A stretch of 64,000 nucleotides of DNA from Campylobacter sp. MIT 97-5078 (GTDB lineage: Bacteria > Campylobacterota > Campylobacteria > Campylobacterales > Campylobacteraceae). Location: positions 62,001 through 126,000 of the forward strand of contig NZ_QHLK01000003.1 of the NCBI RefSeq assembly GCF_006864455.1. The letters run 5' to 3'. The notes under the pieces were generated by a model, which saw only the letters and a list, made by a program, of their open reading frames with translations, was not told where the DNA came from and searched no databases. This document shows positions 44,588 to 54,503 of the stretch, in pieces; the first letter of the stretch is position 1; each line of letters begins with the position of its first letter. The position numbers and the translations under genes were made by a program.

Positions 44588-45355
44588 TTGATTACTCAAA
44601 AAGCCTTTTGGCAAAATGGCTTGCAAATTGCACTAAAAAAGGCAGATATTTGCCATAGAGATTCTTCGCTTGTTTCACAAGCTAAGAACAACTCAACTTC
44701 CCCCAAACTTGACAAGATTATTTTAGAATCCCTCCCTACCCCACCACCAAACGGCTGGGAACTTAAAAAACTCGGAGAAATATTATCAAATTTAGAGAGC
44801 GGAAAAAGACCGAAAGGGGGAGTTGATAATTACACTCAAGGAGCTTTGAGCTTAGGTGGAGAGCATATTGATAACAAAAACGGGTTTATCAAGCTCGAAT
44901 CTCTTAAATATGTGCCTTTAGAGTTTTATAAAAATTATGCCTTGCAAAATAAAGCCATTATAAAAGAAAATGATATTTTAATCTGTAAAGATGGGGCATT
45001 ATCAGGAAAAATTGCTTTAGTTAGAAAAGAACTTACTAATCAAAAAGCTATGATAAATGAGCATATTTTTTTATTGCGATGTGAAAATACCATAGAACAA
45101 AAATATATATTTTATTACCTACATTCAAGCGATGGACAAAAAAGCCTACAATCAAAAGTAACTGGTTCAGCACAAGGTGGTATTAATCAAGAATCACTTA
45201 AGCAAATTTTAATCCCCCTCCCACCCCTAGAAGCACAACAAAAAATCGTCTCTGTGATTGAGGGCATAGAATCAAAAATTACCAATTTAGAGCATTTAAC
45301 ATATAATTTAGAATCAAAAAAGCAAGAGATTCTAAAAGAGGCTTTAGAATCTTAA
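44588..45355 (+). CDS. Third target-recognition domain, out-of-frame cassette
   Basis: About 255 codons of half-S-subunit type: NGWELKKLGEILSNLESGKRPKGG, GALSLGGEHI, ENDILICKDGALSGKIALVRK, INQESLKQILIPLPPLEAQQKIV and a closing coiled coil. The frame is open upstream through the AG repeat (reading DKAKLKLILKQIAALITQK), so it belongs to the large enzyme gene. The first possible own start is TTG 44588 with no ribosome site. It is therefore probably silent unless the AG repeat changes. It differs strongly from TRD2 in its centre but shares the flanking repeats. Confidence 0.82.
   Translation: MITQKAFWQNGLQIALKKADICHRDSSLVSQAKNNSTSPKLDKIILESLPTPPPNGWELKKLGEILSNLESGKRPKGGVDNYTQGALSLGGEHIDNKNGFIKLESLKYVPLEFYKNYALQNKAIIKENDILICKDGALSGKIALVRKELTNQKAMINEHIFLLRCENTIEQKYIFYYLHSSDGQKSLQSKVTGSAQGGINQESLKQILIPLPPLEAQQKIVSVIEGIESKITNLEHLTYNLESKKQEILKEALES
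44721..44760 (+). repeat. TRD 5' direct repeat, copy 2
   Basis: 40-bp partner of 43963-44002, one base different. Confidence 0.95.
45211..45263 (+). repeat. TRD 3' direct repeat, copy 2
   Basis: 53-bp partner of 44375-44427, one base different. Confidence 0.95.
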
Positions 45356-45539
45356 GATTCAAAGAATGGCTTAGAATCTCATAAACATAAAATAAAAACT
45401 CCTAAATTATCTATTTTTTTTAAATCCCTTAAAATTTCTAAAACTTCTTACAAAGATTTCACTTAAGCCATAAAATAAATCAAGGCTTAACAAGAAAATG
45501 ATTTTATGGTTTTGCTTAAACTCATAGTCTCTTTGCAAA

Positions 45540-45579
45540 ACAAAAAAAGAAAAATCAAGCTTTATAACAAAGCTTGATT
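45540..45579 (-). terminator. Terminator of the rpmI-rplT transcript
   Basis: On the minus strand an 11-bp perfect stem (AATCAAGCTTT / AAAGCTTGATT, 45553-45579) with a 5-base loop is followed by a long T-rich run. Confidence 0.92.
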
Positions 45580-45586
45580 TGTAGTT

Positions 45587-45940
45587 TTATAAAGCTTTTT
45601 TGACTTCTTCAGCGATTTTTGTAAAGCCTGCACTATCATTCATCGCAAGATCAGCAAGGATTTTTCTATCAAGCTCAATGCCAGCTTTTTTAAGCCCATT
45701 CATAAAACGAGAATAACTTAGTCCATTTAGTCTGCATGCTGCATTGATGCGGATAATCCAAAGTTTTCTAAATTCACGCTTTTTGCGACGTCTGTCTCTG
45801 TAAGCATAGACTAAACTTCTTTCAAGTTGTTCTTTTGCTTTTCTAAAATGTTTGTGACGTCCGCTGTAAAAGCCTCTTGCAAGTTTGAGGATTTTTTTAT
45901 GTTTTTTGCGTCTTACGACACCTGTTTTTACTCTTGCCAT
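45587..45940 (-). CDS. rplT: 50S ribosomal protein L20
   Basis: 117 residues, very basic, with the L20 pattern [45 protein letters not shown] and [11 protein letters not shown]. It binds 23S rRNA early in 50S assembly and in many bacteria represses its own operon. It follows rpmI by about 90 bp, and a strong terminator ends the transcript. Confidence 0.97.
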   Translation of the reverse strand: MARVKTGVVRRKKHKKILKLARGFYSGRHKHFRKAKEQLERSLVYAYRDRRRKKREFRKLWIIRINAACRLNGLSYSRFMNGLKKAGIELDRKILADLAMNDSAGFTKIAEEVKKAL

Positions 45941-46033
45941 TTTTATTTCCTTTCATAAAGTGGCGTCTTTTTGATAAGAACTTGTCCTTGTCTCATAAAA
46001 ACAAGGAGAGTTTGAATGACTTTTGTCAAAAAC

Positions 46034-46225
46034 TTAAATTCCAAGCATTTTTTCAACCGCTTTGACATTGGTTGCATGCACATATTTTACGCCGCGAAGA
46101 TCACGCATTCTTTTAGCTGGCTTTTTAGTCAAAATATGGCTTCTAAAAGCAGAGCCTCTTTTGATCTTGTTTTTGCCGACTTTAAAGCGTTTCACTGCAC
46201 TTTTGACGCTTTTCATTTTTGGCAT
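46034..46225 (-). CDS. rpmI: 50S ribosomal protein L35
   Basis: 63 residues with the L35 pattern [27 protein letters not shown] and later [14 protein letters not shown]. First gene of the rpmI-rplT pair; infC is not linked here. Confidence 0.97.
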   Translation of the reverse strand: MPKMKSVKSAVKRFKVGKNKIKRGSAFRSHILTKKPAKRMRDLRGVKYVHATNVKAVEKMLGI

Positions 46226-46290
46226 TGTATATCCTTGATATAAAATAAAGGTCAGGATTATAACTTAAAAAAGCTTTTTTTTCGCTGAAT

Positions 46291-48525
46291 TTACTCGACT
46301 TCAAAGCTCACGCTATCACTTTGCCCGCTTGCACTCATCACAAAAAGTTCGTGTTCACCTTGAGTAAAATCAAGGCTTAAACTCTTTGTTTTTCCTTCAA
46401 AAATAAGCTTTTGATCAAGATACAAAAATAATTTTTCATCATTTAAATTTGCGAGTTTGATAATGATAGAATTTTTTTGGTTTAAATCTTTAGTGCGGAT
46501 AAGTTTTAAATTCGAGTTTGGGTAAATAATTTTTACACTTTTTTCTTGTTTGAGCTTGACTTGATTATCATGTAAAAAAGCAAGGGCGTTTAAGGGCAGA
46601 TCAAGTTTGATCCTTTCTTTTGCAAATTTAAAATTTTCATCTAAAGAGTGTAATTCTTTGCCCTCATACTCAAAAACTCTTTTTAAGAAAGGAGAAGTGC
46701 GTAAAATCTTAGCTTCTCTTGGAAAAAGTGTGCTTGAAGCTTGTGTTTTTAAATTTTCATCGTAACGATACCCTGTTAAAGCGTCGATTTTAAGGCTAAA
46801 AAGATCACTTGGAGGTGTAAATTCTAAACTTAAGTCATCAAGCTCGTCTAAAAGTTCAAAAAGCAAATCTCCAGCTATGCTTACGCCGTAAAGATTGGCA
46901 TTAGCTTGTCCGTTAAAATTTCCCACCCAAACGCCAAGTGTATATTTGGGCGTAGCTGCCATAGCCCAAGCATCTTTCCTGCCATAGCTTGTGCCTGTTT
47001 TGTAAGAGATGATTTTTTCGCTTTTGTTATATTCTTCTAAGCCTACTCTTTTTAAGTTTTTAAGGCTTTGTAAGGTAAGATAAGCCGAGCCTTGAGTAAA
47101 AATTTGTCTTGCATTTGTGTTGTTTGAGTTTGGGCTAAAAGCAAGCTCTTTAAGTTTGCCATAATTTGCTAAAGCCAAATACAGCTTCATCATATCTTCA
47201 AGACTAAGTTCTTTAGTGCCTAGTATGAGGCTTAGTCCGTATTTTTTATAATCTTCATCGCTAAAATTTAAAAAACTTTTGAGTTGATAGAAAAACTTTT
47301 CATAGCCGTATTCTTTTAAAAGCTGAACAAAAGGGACATTCAAGGATTTGCTTAAGGCAAAATCAGCTCTGATTAAGCCATAATACTTTTTGTTTGCGTT
47401 TTGCGGAGCAAAGCTTGAGAAAAAAGTTGGCACATCAAGCACCAAAGAGCTTGGTGCGATAAGCCCTTCATCTATGCTTAAAGCATATAAAAAAGGCTTC
47501 AAAGTCGAGCCTACACTACGTTTAGCACTTGCACCATTGACTTGTCCTAAAGCAGATTCATCATAAAAATCCTGAGAACCTACATAAGCTAGCGTTTCAT
47601 AGCTTTTTGTATCAGCAAGGATAATGGCAAGATTATTAATACCTTTTTGTTTGAGTTTGAGGCTAAATTCTTTTGCCTTTGTTTCAAATTTGATTTGTAA
47701 GCGTTTATCAATGCTTGATTTTATTTGTTTATTTGTATCATCAAGGAGTTTTAAAGCTAAATGAGGGGCGAGATTAGTTCTTGGTTTAAAGCTTGGCAAA
47801 GGCTCACTTAGTGCAAGCTTGAGCGTGTTTTCATCAAAATAATGCTTTGCATACAACCTGTGTAAAAGAGCATCTCTTTTAAGGCGGAGCTTGTTTTTGT
47901 TTTTTTCAAGGTTCATCAAACCCGGTGCATTTGGTAAAACAGCTAAAAGTGCGGCTTCGCTCCAAGTTAAATGAGCTGGGTCCTTATCAAAATAAAACAA
48001 AATCGCCGAATAAAAACCAACAAGATTGCCCCCATAAGGAGCGTTATTAAGATAAAGCTTGAGAATTTCATCTTTATTGAGGCTTTGTTCTAGGCTTAAA
48101 GCCTTTATCATTTCATTAAATTTATGCCAAAAAGTGCGTTCATTTTGCTCTAAAAGTTTGATAACCTGCATAGAAATAGTGCTTGCACCACTTTTTTTCT
48201 CACCTAAAAGGTTGTTTTTTAAAGCTCTTAAAATCGCAAGAAAATCCACCCCAAAATGCGAAAAAAAATTCTTGTCTTCATACAGCAAAACAGCCGTTTC
48301 AAGCTTTTTTGGTATGGTGTTAGCTTTTAAGTGCCATTGTTCTTCTTTGTTGATAAATACACTTAAGATTGCATCATTTCTATCGTATAAAACCTTGCTA
48401 TATCTTTCTTCAAAGTCTTGTTGAAGTTCTTTTTCATCAAAGCTAAAAAAGACAAAAAGCACATAAACGAAAATGGCACAAAAAGCCAAAAGCAAAAGCT
48501 TAAGGCTCAATTTAACGTGAAACAA
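46291..48525 (-). CDS. pbpC: Penicillin-binding protein 1C
   Basis: 744 residues: membrane anchor (about 9-28), glycosyltransferase domain with the catalytic glutamate in YEDKNFFSHFGVD and GASTISMQVIK, transpeptidase domain with SxxK in GSTLKPF, SxN in SKSLNVP and KTG in SYKTGTSYGRKDAWA, and the C-terminal PBP1C domain. It builds peptidoglycan, perhaps for repair. It overlaps the upstream alpha-2-macroglobulin gene by 14 bp, a pairing conserved in many Gram-negatives. Confidence 0.94.
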   Translation of the reverse strand: MFHVKLSLKLLLLAFCAIFVYVLFVFFSFDEKELQQDFEERYSKVLYDRNDAILSVFINKEEQWHLKANTIPKKLETAVLLYEDKNFFSHFGVDFLAILRALKNNLLGEKKSGASTISMQVIKLLEQNERTFWHKFNEMIKALSLEQSLNKDEILKLYLNNAPYGGNLVGFYSAILFYFDKDPAHLTWSEAALLAVLPNAPGLMNLEKNKNKLRLKRDALLHRLYAKHYFDENTLKLALSEPLPSFKPRTNLAPHLALKLLDDTNKQIKSSIDKRLQIKFETKAKEFSLKLKQKGINNLAIILADTKSYETLAYVGSQDFYDESALGQVNGASAKRSVGSTLKPFLYALSIDEGLIAPSSLVLDVPTFFSSFAPQNANKKYYGLIRADFALSKSLNVPFVQLLKEYGYEKFFYQLKSFLNFSDEDYKKYGLSLILGTKELSLEDMMKLYLALANYGKLKELAFSPNSNNTNARQIFTQGSAYLTLQSLKNLKRVGLEEYNKSEKIISYKTGTSYGRKDAWAMAATPKYTLGVWVGNFNGQANANLYGVSIAGDLLFELLDELDDLSLEFTPPSDLFSLKIDALTGYRYDENLKTQASSTLFPREAKILRTSPFLKRVFEYEGKELHSLDENFKFAKERIKLDLPLNALAFLHDNQVKLKQEKSVKIIYPNSNLKLIRTKDLNQKNSIIIKLANLNDEKLFLYLDQKLIFEGKTKSLSLDFTQGEHELFVMSASGQSDSVSFEVE

Positions 48526-51500
48526 TGACTTTTTTACCTTCGCCTAAGCTTTGATAAGTATTATCATACATTGCTTCTGCAAATGCACCACTTAAAGTAA
48601 ATTCGCCCGGTGTTACTGCAGTGAGCTTGATGAAAAAGCTTTTTGTTTCACCGTTAAATAGATCAAAAAACCACATAATTTTATCATCTCTTATATCGAT
48701 AAAATCAAGTTTTGAGTTTTTGGCAAATCGTGGTATGCTTGTATCTAAAAGCGTATTTGCCACTTCCCAGCCACTAGGAAGCACTTGGGTAAGAGCTAAA
48801 TTTTGCACCGAAGCAGCGTTGTTTAGGCTCACATCAAGTCTCATATAAAAGTTTTGTGAGCTTTGAAGCTTGCTTTCATCGATAGGTTCGCCTTTTTCGT
48901 TATAAAAACTTCTTGAGATATTGATCTTATTTGCAAAAGGCTTACTAAGCTCAAGCTTAATGCCCTCAACGCCAAAATGTCCATATATGGTATTTTTAGC
49001 ATTTAGCACAGCTTTACCCTCGCTAAACTCAAGGCTTTGTTTGCTTTCATCGAGCTGTAAGCTTTTATTTTGAGTGTTGTTTAAAAGCTCGAGTGTGCCT
49101 TGAAGTTTTCCTGTTTCATCATCTTTTTTATTTAAATTCGCTCCTTTGGCTAAGGCATAGAGCATATAGCCTGCATTTTGGGTGTTTAGATAAGTATTTG
49201 TGCCTAAAATTTCACTAAGTTCTTTAAATAAAGGCTCATTGATCTTGTTATAAATTTCTATATAAGAAGCAAGGATAATAGCCTTATCTCTTAGATCAGA
49301 GCCATAACTTTGTCGGTAAAAATCCTCGCTTGAATTTGGCATAAAAGAAGCATTTGCCACAAGTTTTAAAGCTATATCTTCAAGTCCAGCGAGTTTATAA
49401 GCTGCACCAAGTTGCCAAAGAGCAGTGTTATTTAACCTATCTTTGTACTCATACACGGCATTCATCGCAGCGATATTTGGCTCTTGTGCCAAGGCTAAAA
49501 GATATAAAGAATTCACAAGTATGGCACTATTTGTGTTGTAAAGATTATTTTCTACATAGTCTTTTTGGTATTCAAGCCATGCATTATACACGCTATTGCT
49601 GACATAAAAACCATTGTTTTTGGCTAAGATCATAAATAAGCCTGCGTAATTGCTCCCCCAAGCATTTGATTCTTTACCACCTTGCCAATATGCAAAACCA
49701 CCATTAGCTGTTTGAAAACGTGTGTAGCGAGCAAGAGCAGCGTTGATATTGTTAATCACCTTTTCTTTGTTGATCTTTACACCAAGCTCATTTAAATAAA
49801 GCTGAGGTAAAACCGCTGAAGTAGTTTGTTCAATACATCCGTAAGGATAAGCGATGAGGTATTTTAAGCGGTGATTTAAATTTAAAATCGGTGTTGAACT
49901 CAAATCTAAAACAGCTTGCGTGCTTCCTTTAATGTAGCTTTGATCAATATAAAATTCTTTTTTTTCATTTGGCTTGATGATGAAATTTTCACCCTCGTAA
50001 GTGTAAGTGTTGATAGCTTTAACATCAACTTGTGTTGTATTTTTGAAATGATAATCCTTGCTTTTAAGTTCAAGTTCAAGCTCTTCAAGTCCTAATTTAT
50101 CACCATTTACCGCGATATTAAAAATGATATTTTTAACCTTTTCATCGCCATTAAATGCAATTTGCACTTCTTCTTTATCAAGGCTAAGAAGTTTATTTTT
50201 GCTTTTAAGGCTCAAGCTTGCGTTTGTAACGTTTTCTTCGTTTTTAAATACTTGAGCTAAAAACTCGAATTTATCATTTATCCTTAAGCTTCTTGGAAAG
50301 GTTTCAAGCACGCTTACAGGCGCACTGACAATAATGTCTTTTTCCACGCTACCAAAAGCCTCACCATTGCTTGCTACAAGCATTACACGTACCGCACCCA
50401 TATATGCAGGCATTTGGAATTTTAGCTTTGCATAGCCTTTTTCATCGCTTTGTATAGGAGCTTGATACAGCACCACAGCTTTAAACCTTTCTGCTTGCTC
50501 ATCAGCCTTGTTTTTGTTTGCTCTTTTTGCTTTGTTAAAGCTAGCTTCTAGGTCTCCTCCAGTGCTTAGCACCTTTGAAACCTTGCCAAGTGTTTTGGCA
50601 ATGATTTGTTCGTAAGTATCAAAGACTTTGAGTTTAAAGCCGGTTTTTGCATAAAAATATCCCCAAATATCTGGTGTTTCAAAATCACTCAAGCTTAAAA
50701 GCCCCTCATCAACTATAGCCAAAGTATAAGTGAAAGCTTTTTTGTCTTTGCTTTGGATTTCAAGCTCAAATTCGCTCTGCGGTAGAATTTTATCAGGTGC
50801 TTTTAAATCAAGCTCAAGCTTAGTAGCTTTATCTTCTACAAGCACAGGCACAACCCCAAAAAGCCTCAAGGCTCTGTCATTTTGCCATGAATTGTAATCT
50901 TGCAATAAAGAAACGCTTACATAGACATTTGGTGTATATTCTTTACCCAGTTCAAGTTCAAATTTCGTGCTTGCACCTTGAGGTTCTAAAACAAATTGCT
51001 TGATGATACCTTTGTTGTTACTTACCGTAACAAAAGCTTTTGAATTTTTTGTGCTTTCAAATTCGATTATAGCTTTTTCGCCAACTTGATATTTATCCTT
51101 ATCGCTTTTTATTTTAAGGCTTGAGACTATATCAGCATTATTTACACTTCCCCAAGAACTCACATAAAAACGCTCACCGGTGCTTACACCGCTTTCATTA
51201 TCAACTAATTCAACAAACATTTCGCCATAATAATCCTTGCTATCAAAGCTAAAACTTATCGGTTTATCAGAGCTTATAATCTCACCTTGTGCGATGATTT
51301 GGGTGTTTTTGTCTTTTTTGATAGAGCGTAAAAATTCGCTGTAATTATCATAGTCAAACCACCATGAAGAGCTATTTTTATAAATTTTATAAGTGATTTT
51401 TTTACCCTTGAGTGTGTTAAAGTTTAAATCACTTGCAATGACACTAAAGCTGATCTTATCACCGCTGTTAATATAGTAGTCTTCTAGCTCTTTAATGCCG

Positions 51501-53848
51501 ATGAAGTATTTATATTTTTCAAGCTTCATTGTAGAAAGGGCTTTTGTGCTTCTACCGCCTGCTTCAAAGACTTCGCTTGTAAGCAAGGCTTTGAAATTTG
51601 TTCCTTGTGTGTTAAGTATAGTCTCATCAAGTGTAATGCTTGAACTAAGTTTTCCATTTTCATCAAGCACGCCATCATCGTCTCTTGAATACTCGTTGAT
51701 ATAAAGGCTAGGATTTTGAAAAATATAATTTGTAAATTTTGGATTTTTGTAATTATCTTTGATGATTCTTAAAAGCGTTTTTGTTTTAAGATTAGCTGCA
51801 GGAGCACCAAAGAGATATTTTGCTTCTATGTCATACTTAAGTTTTGAGTTTTTGTTTATATCAAGGCTTTCTTCATTGTTAAGCTGCACGGCTATGCGGT
51901 TTGGAGCTAAGGTTTGCACTAATATTTTATGTGAAAAAGTTTGTGAAGCAATATCAAATTTAAGCTCATAAATCCCAGTAGCTGCATCTTTTGCAAGCTT
52001 AAGTTCTTGATAAAACATACCATTTGAGCTTGGACTTAGCGTGATATTGCTCAGTAAAGTGCTTGATTGTGGATCTTTAAAGCTTTTTAAAGTGATTGGG
52101 TGGTTTATCATCGCTCTTTTATTTCTTGCGACGATGTTTAAATGCACACTATCGCCGGGTCTATACACGCCCCTATCTGTGTAGATAAAAGCTTCTATCA
52201 AACCTGCTTCTTGCACGCCACTAACATCAAAGCCGTCAGTTGAAAGTGGATTTGATAGTCTTAAAATACCAGCTTCCTCGCCCTTGCTTGCGATGATAAA
52301 AAGCACGTCTTGTTCTTTTGCATCAAGCACGGCTTGTCCTTGCACATCGCTTATAGCACTTGCGATGACTTGATTTTTGCGGTTGATAGCTTCTATTTTT
52401 ACGCCATTTAAAGCGTTTAAATTCGTGTAGTTATTTACACGCACAAAAATTTGATCATTAATCGCCTCAGCCATAATACCAAGATCAGAAAAAACAAGAT
52501 TTTTACTCACTATAGCTCTTTGGTGAAAAAAGCGATCTTTCTCCCAATCCTCATAACCTTCATCTTTAAAAAAACTTGGAAACATAAGATCTTCTTCTTT
52601 AAAACTCAATTCAACGATAAAAGCTCCTTTTAGATTTTTAAGAGCGTCAAGCTTGATTTCATTTTGCATCCAAGTATTTGGCTGTGCGTCAAGTTTAAAT
52701 TCTTTTTCAAGCACCAAATCACTTGTATAAGTGGTATCATTTTCTATATCGCTTGAGTCAGGGCTTAAGCCTTTTTTGCTAGTAAAGTTTTTGTATCTTA
52801 AGTATTCGTGCAAGGTATTAGCATAAATTTGATACACTTTGAGCCTTGCTTTATTGATATTTAGGCTTTTAAAGGCGATCTTTTTATCAGCAAGGCTTGG
52901 TAAAAAAATCCCATCGCTTGAAAAGCTAATCGAAGGGGCTAGGTAACCAAAAGAGATATTTAGACTTGTGCTTTCTTCAAGTTTTGTGTTTTTATTTGAG
53001 CTAAGATTTGAAGAAAGTGTGATTTTATAATTATTTTGTGGTAAAAATGCAGCATTTATTTTAAGTTTATTACCTATAGCAAAGGCTTTAAAATCGATCT
53101 TTGGCTCTATGCTGATAAGATTATTAAAATTTTGTTTTTCATCTAGAGCTTGAGAAAAGTCAAGTTCGATTTCATCGTTACTATTTTTACTATTGATGAA
53201 TGCAAATTTGTTTTTTGATGGGCTGTTAAAATGAAGATTCATATCTTCTTTTAAACCAAGTTTATCGGCTTTTATGTGAAGTGTGAATTTCAAAGCTTTA
53301 TCACTTAACTCAAAAGCTTCACTTTGCAAGCTTATAAGTCCTTGATTGACATCTTGCAAGAAAAAATCGATCTTTTTTCCATCTTGAGTAAGACTGATAC
53401 TTTGGGCTAAAATACTTTGATTTAAGTCTTCAAATGAGCTTTTTAACTCTATAAAAAGCGAGCTTTTATCTTCGTTCTTGCTAATGAATTGCGAATTTTC
53501 AAGATTTAAATTCATATAATCCGTCTTAAATTCAAGTTTTACAGGGATATTTGCTATATTAAATTCAATCTTATAATTTTTATTTGGTTCGAGATTTGGG
53601 TATAAAATAAGCGTTTGACTTGAGTCAAATTTGATATCAATCTTACTTTCTTTGCCATTGATTTTTGCATCAATGCTGTTTTGCCTTAAAACTTCTTGAT
53701 CTAAATTTGTATTAACAAAGCTTACAAAAATACGATCATAAGCTTTTACCACACCGCTTGTTTGAGCTCTTATCAATTCAGAAGAATTTTCTTTACAAGC
53801 TATGAATATAAATGTCAGCAAAAATGGTAAAATAAACTTCTTAAGCAT
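48512..53848 (-). CDS. Bacterial alpha-2-macroglobulin lipoprotein
   Basis: 1778 residues with a lipoprotein signal (lipobox ending FIAC, Cys18), a chain of macroglobulin-like beta domains, the MG-type block YTDRGVYRPGDSVHLNI, the A2M domain (PSFLETFPRSLR-like VSVLETFPRSLRIND) and the thioester site GCIEQ (Cys1338, Gln1341). The thioester traps proteases that attack the periplasm; its partner PBP1C could repair the wall after such an attack. The DNA-level length and intact frame over 5.3 kb argue for active selection. It is first in the operon with pbpC. Confidence 0.94.
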   Translation of the reverse strand: MLKKFILPFLLTFIFIACKENSSELIRAQTSGVVKAYDRIFVSFVNTNLDQEVLRQNSIDAKINGKESKIDIKFDSSQTLILYPNLEPNKNYKIEFNIANIPVKLEFKTDYMNLNLENSQFISKNEDKSSLFIELKSSFEDLNQSILAQSISLTQDGKKIDFFLQDVNQGLISLQSEAFELSDKALKFTLHIKADKLGLKEDMNLHFNSPSKNKFAFINSKNSNDEIELDFSQALDEKQNFNNLISIEPKIDFKAFAIGNKLKINAAFLPQNNYKITLSSNLSSNKNTKLEESTSLNISFGYLAPSISFSSDGIFLPSLADKKIAFKSLNINKARLKVYQIYANTLHEYLRYKNFTSKKGLSPDSSDIENDTTYTSDLVLEKEFKLDAQPNTWMQNEIKLDALKNLKGAFIVELSFKEEDLMFPSFFKDEGYEDWEKDRFFHQRAIVSKNLVFSDLGIMAEAINDQIFVRVNNYTNLNALNGVKIEAINRKNQVIASAISDVQGQAVLDAKEQDVLFIIASKGEEAGILRLSNPLSTDGFDVSGVQEAGLIEAFIYTDRGVYRPGDSVHLNIVARNKRAMINHPITLKSFKDPQSSTLLSNITLSPSSNGMFYQELKLAKDAATGIYELKFDIASQTFSHKILVQTLAPNRIAVQLNNEESLDINKNSKLKYDIEAKYLFGAPAANLKTKTLLRIIKDNYKNPKFTNYIFQNPSLYINEYSRDDDGVLDENGKLSSSITLDETILNTQGTNFKALLTSEVFEAGGRSTKALSTMKLEKYKYFIGIKELEDYYINSGDKISFSVIASDLNFNTLKGKKITYKIYKNSSSWWFDYDNYSEFLRSIKKDKNTQIIAQGEIISSDKPISFSFDSKDYYGEMFVELVDNESGVSTGERFYVSSWGSVNNADIVSSLKIKSDKDKYQVGEKAIIEFESTKNSKAFVTVSNNKGIIKQFVLEPQGASTKFELELGKEYTPNVYVSVSLLQDYNSWQNDRALRLFGVVPVLVEDKATKLELDLKAPDKILPQSEFELEIQSKDKKAFTYTLAIVDEGLLSLSDFETPDIWGYFYAKTGFKLKVFDTYEQIIAKTLGKVSKVLSTGGDLEASFNKAKRANKNKADEQAERFKAVVLYQAPIQSDEKGYAKLKFQMPAYMGAVRVMLVASNGEAFGSVEKDIIVSAPVSVLETFPRSLRINDKFEFLAQVFKNEENVTNASLSLKSKNKLLSLDKEEVQIAFNGDEKVKNIIFNIAVNGDKLGLEELELELKSKDYHFKNTTQVDVKAINTYTYEGENFIIKPNEKKEFYIDQSYIKGSTQAVLDLSSTPILNLNHRLKYLIAYPYGCIEQTTSAVLPQLYLNELGVKINKEKVINNINAALARYTRFQTANGGFAYWQGGKESNAWGSNYAGLFMILAKNNGFYVSNSVYNAWLEYQKDYVENNLYNTNSAILVNSLYLLALAQEPNIAAMNAVYEYKDRLNNTALWQLGAAYKLAGLEDIALKLVANASFMPNSSEDFYRQSYGSDLRDKAIILASYIEIYNKINEPLFKELSEILGTNTYLNTQNAGYMLYALAKGANLNKKDDETGKLQGTLELLNNTQNKSLQLDESKQSLEFSEGKAVLNAKNTIYGHFGVEGIKLELSKPFANKINISRSFYNEKGEPIDESKLQSSQNFYMRLDVSLNNAASVQNLALTQVLPSGWEVANTLLDTSIPRFAKNSKLDFIDIRDDKIMWFFDLFNGETKSFFIKLTAVTPGEFTLSGAFAEAMYDNTYQSLGEGKKVIVSR

Positions 53849-54006
53849 AGTTTTTTCCTTGAAAAATTTTTCATAATTGTAGAGAAAAAAGCTTAAAAAT
53901 TATTTTGTCTTTTATTATGTTTTAAAATTTTGATAAAAATTTAACAAAGTTAAACAAAAAATGATGTATAATGAAATCGATTAATTTTTTTTCAAAAGGA
54001 GAAGAA

Positions 54007-54309
54007 ATGAGAAAAGTGTTAGCAATTGCGGCTTTAGCCTGTGTAGGAATTTCAGTTTACGCTGCTGATGGAGCGACACTTTATAAAAAATGTGCGGTTT
54101 GTCATGGAGCAAAGGCTGAAAAAGTGTATCTTAACAAAGTTCCGGCTTTAAGCTCTATCGCAACAGCTGAGAGACTTCAGTATATGAAAGAATATTCTGA
54201 AGGCAAGAGAAATGCTTATGGACAAGGTGCGATTATGAAGCTCAACCTTAAAGGCTTAACTGAAGCTGATTTTAAGGCGATTGAAGCATATATTGAAACC
54301 CTTAAATAA
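54007..54309 (+). CDS. Cytochrome c553-type protein
   Basis: 100 residues: signal peptide to about residue 19, haem site CAVCHG, and a distal methionine in AIMKLNLKGL. It is a small periplasmic electron carrier, likely in respiration or to cytochrome c peroxidase. ATG 54007 follows AAAGGAGAAGA; the frame is open 36 bp upstream, but without a signal-peptide start. A good TATAAT is at 53967-53972. The neighbourhood recalls Cj0037c near typA. Confidence 0.92.
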   Translation: MRKVLAIAALACVGISVYAADGATLYKKCAVCHGAKAEKVYLNKVPALSSIATAERLQYMKEYSEGKRNAYGQGAIMKLNLKGLTEADFKAIEAYIETLK

Positions 54310-54503
54310 GCCCTTTTTTCAAGCAAGGAGTTTTCCCTTGCTTTCTTGCTATTTTTTCTTATGAAACTTTTTTCTTGAAATTTTATTTTAACATCTTTTA
54401 AATTTTTCTTGTATTGTAGCTTTAAAAGCATGCTTTTCACTCACGATAAAAAGTGAAGGAGGAGAGTTATCGTGAGTATATTTGTAAGCTTTTTAAATCA
54501 AAG

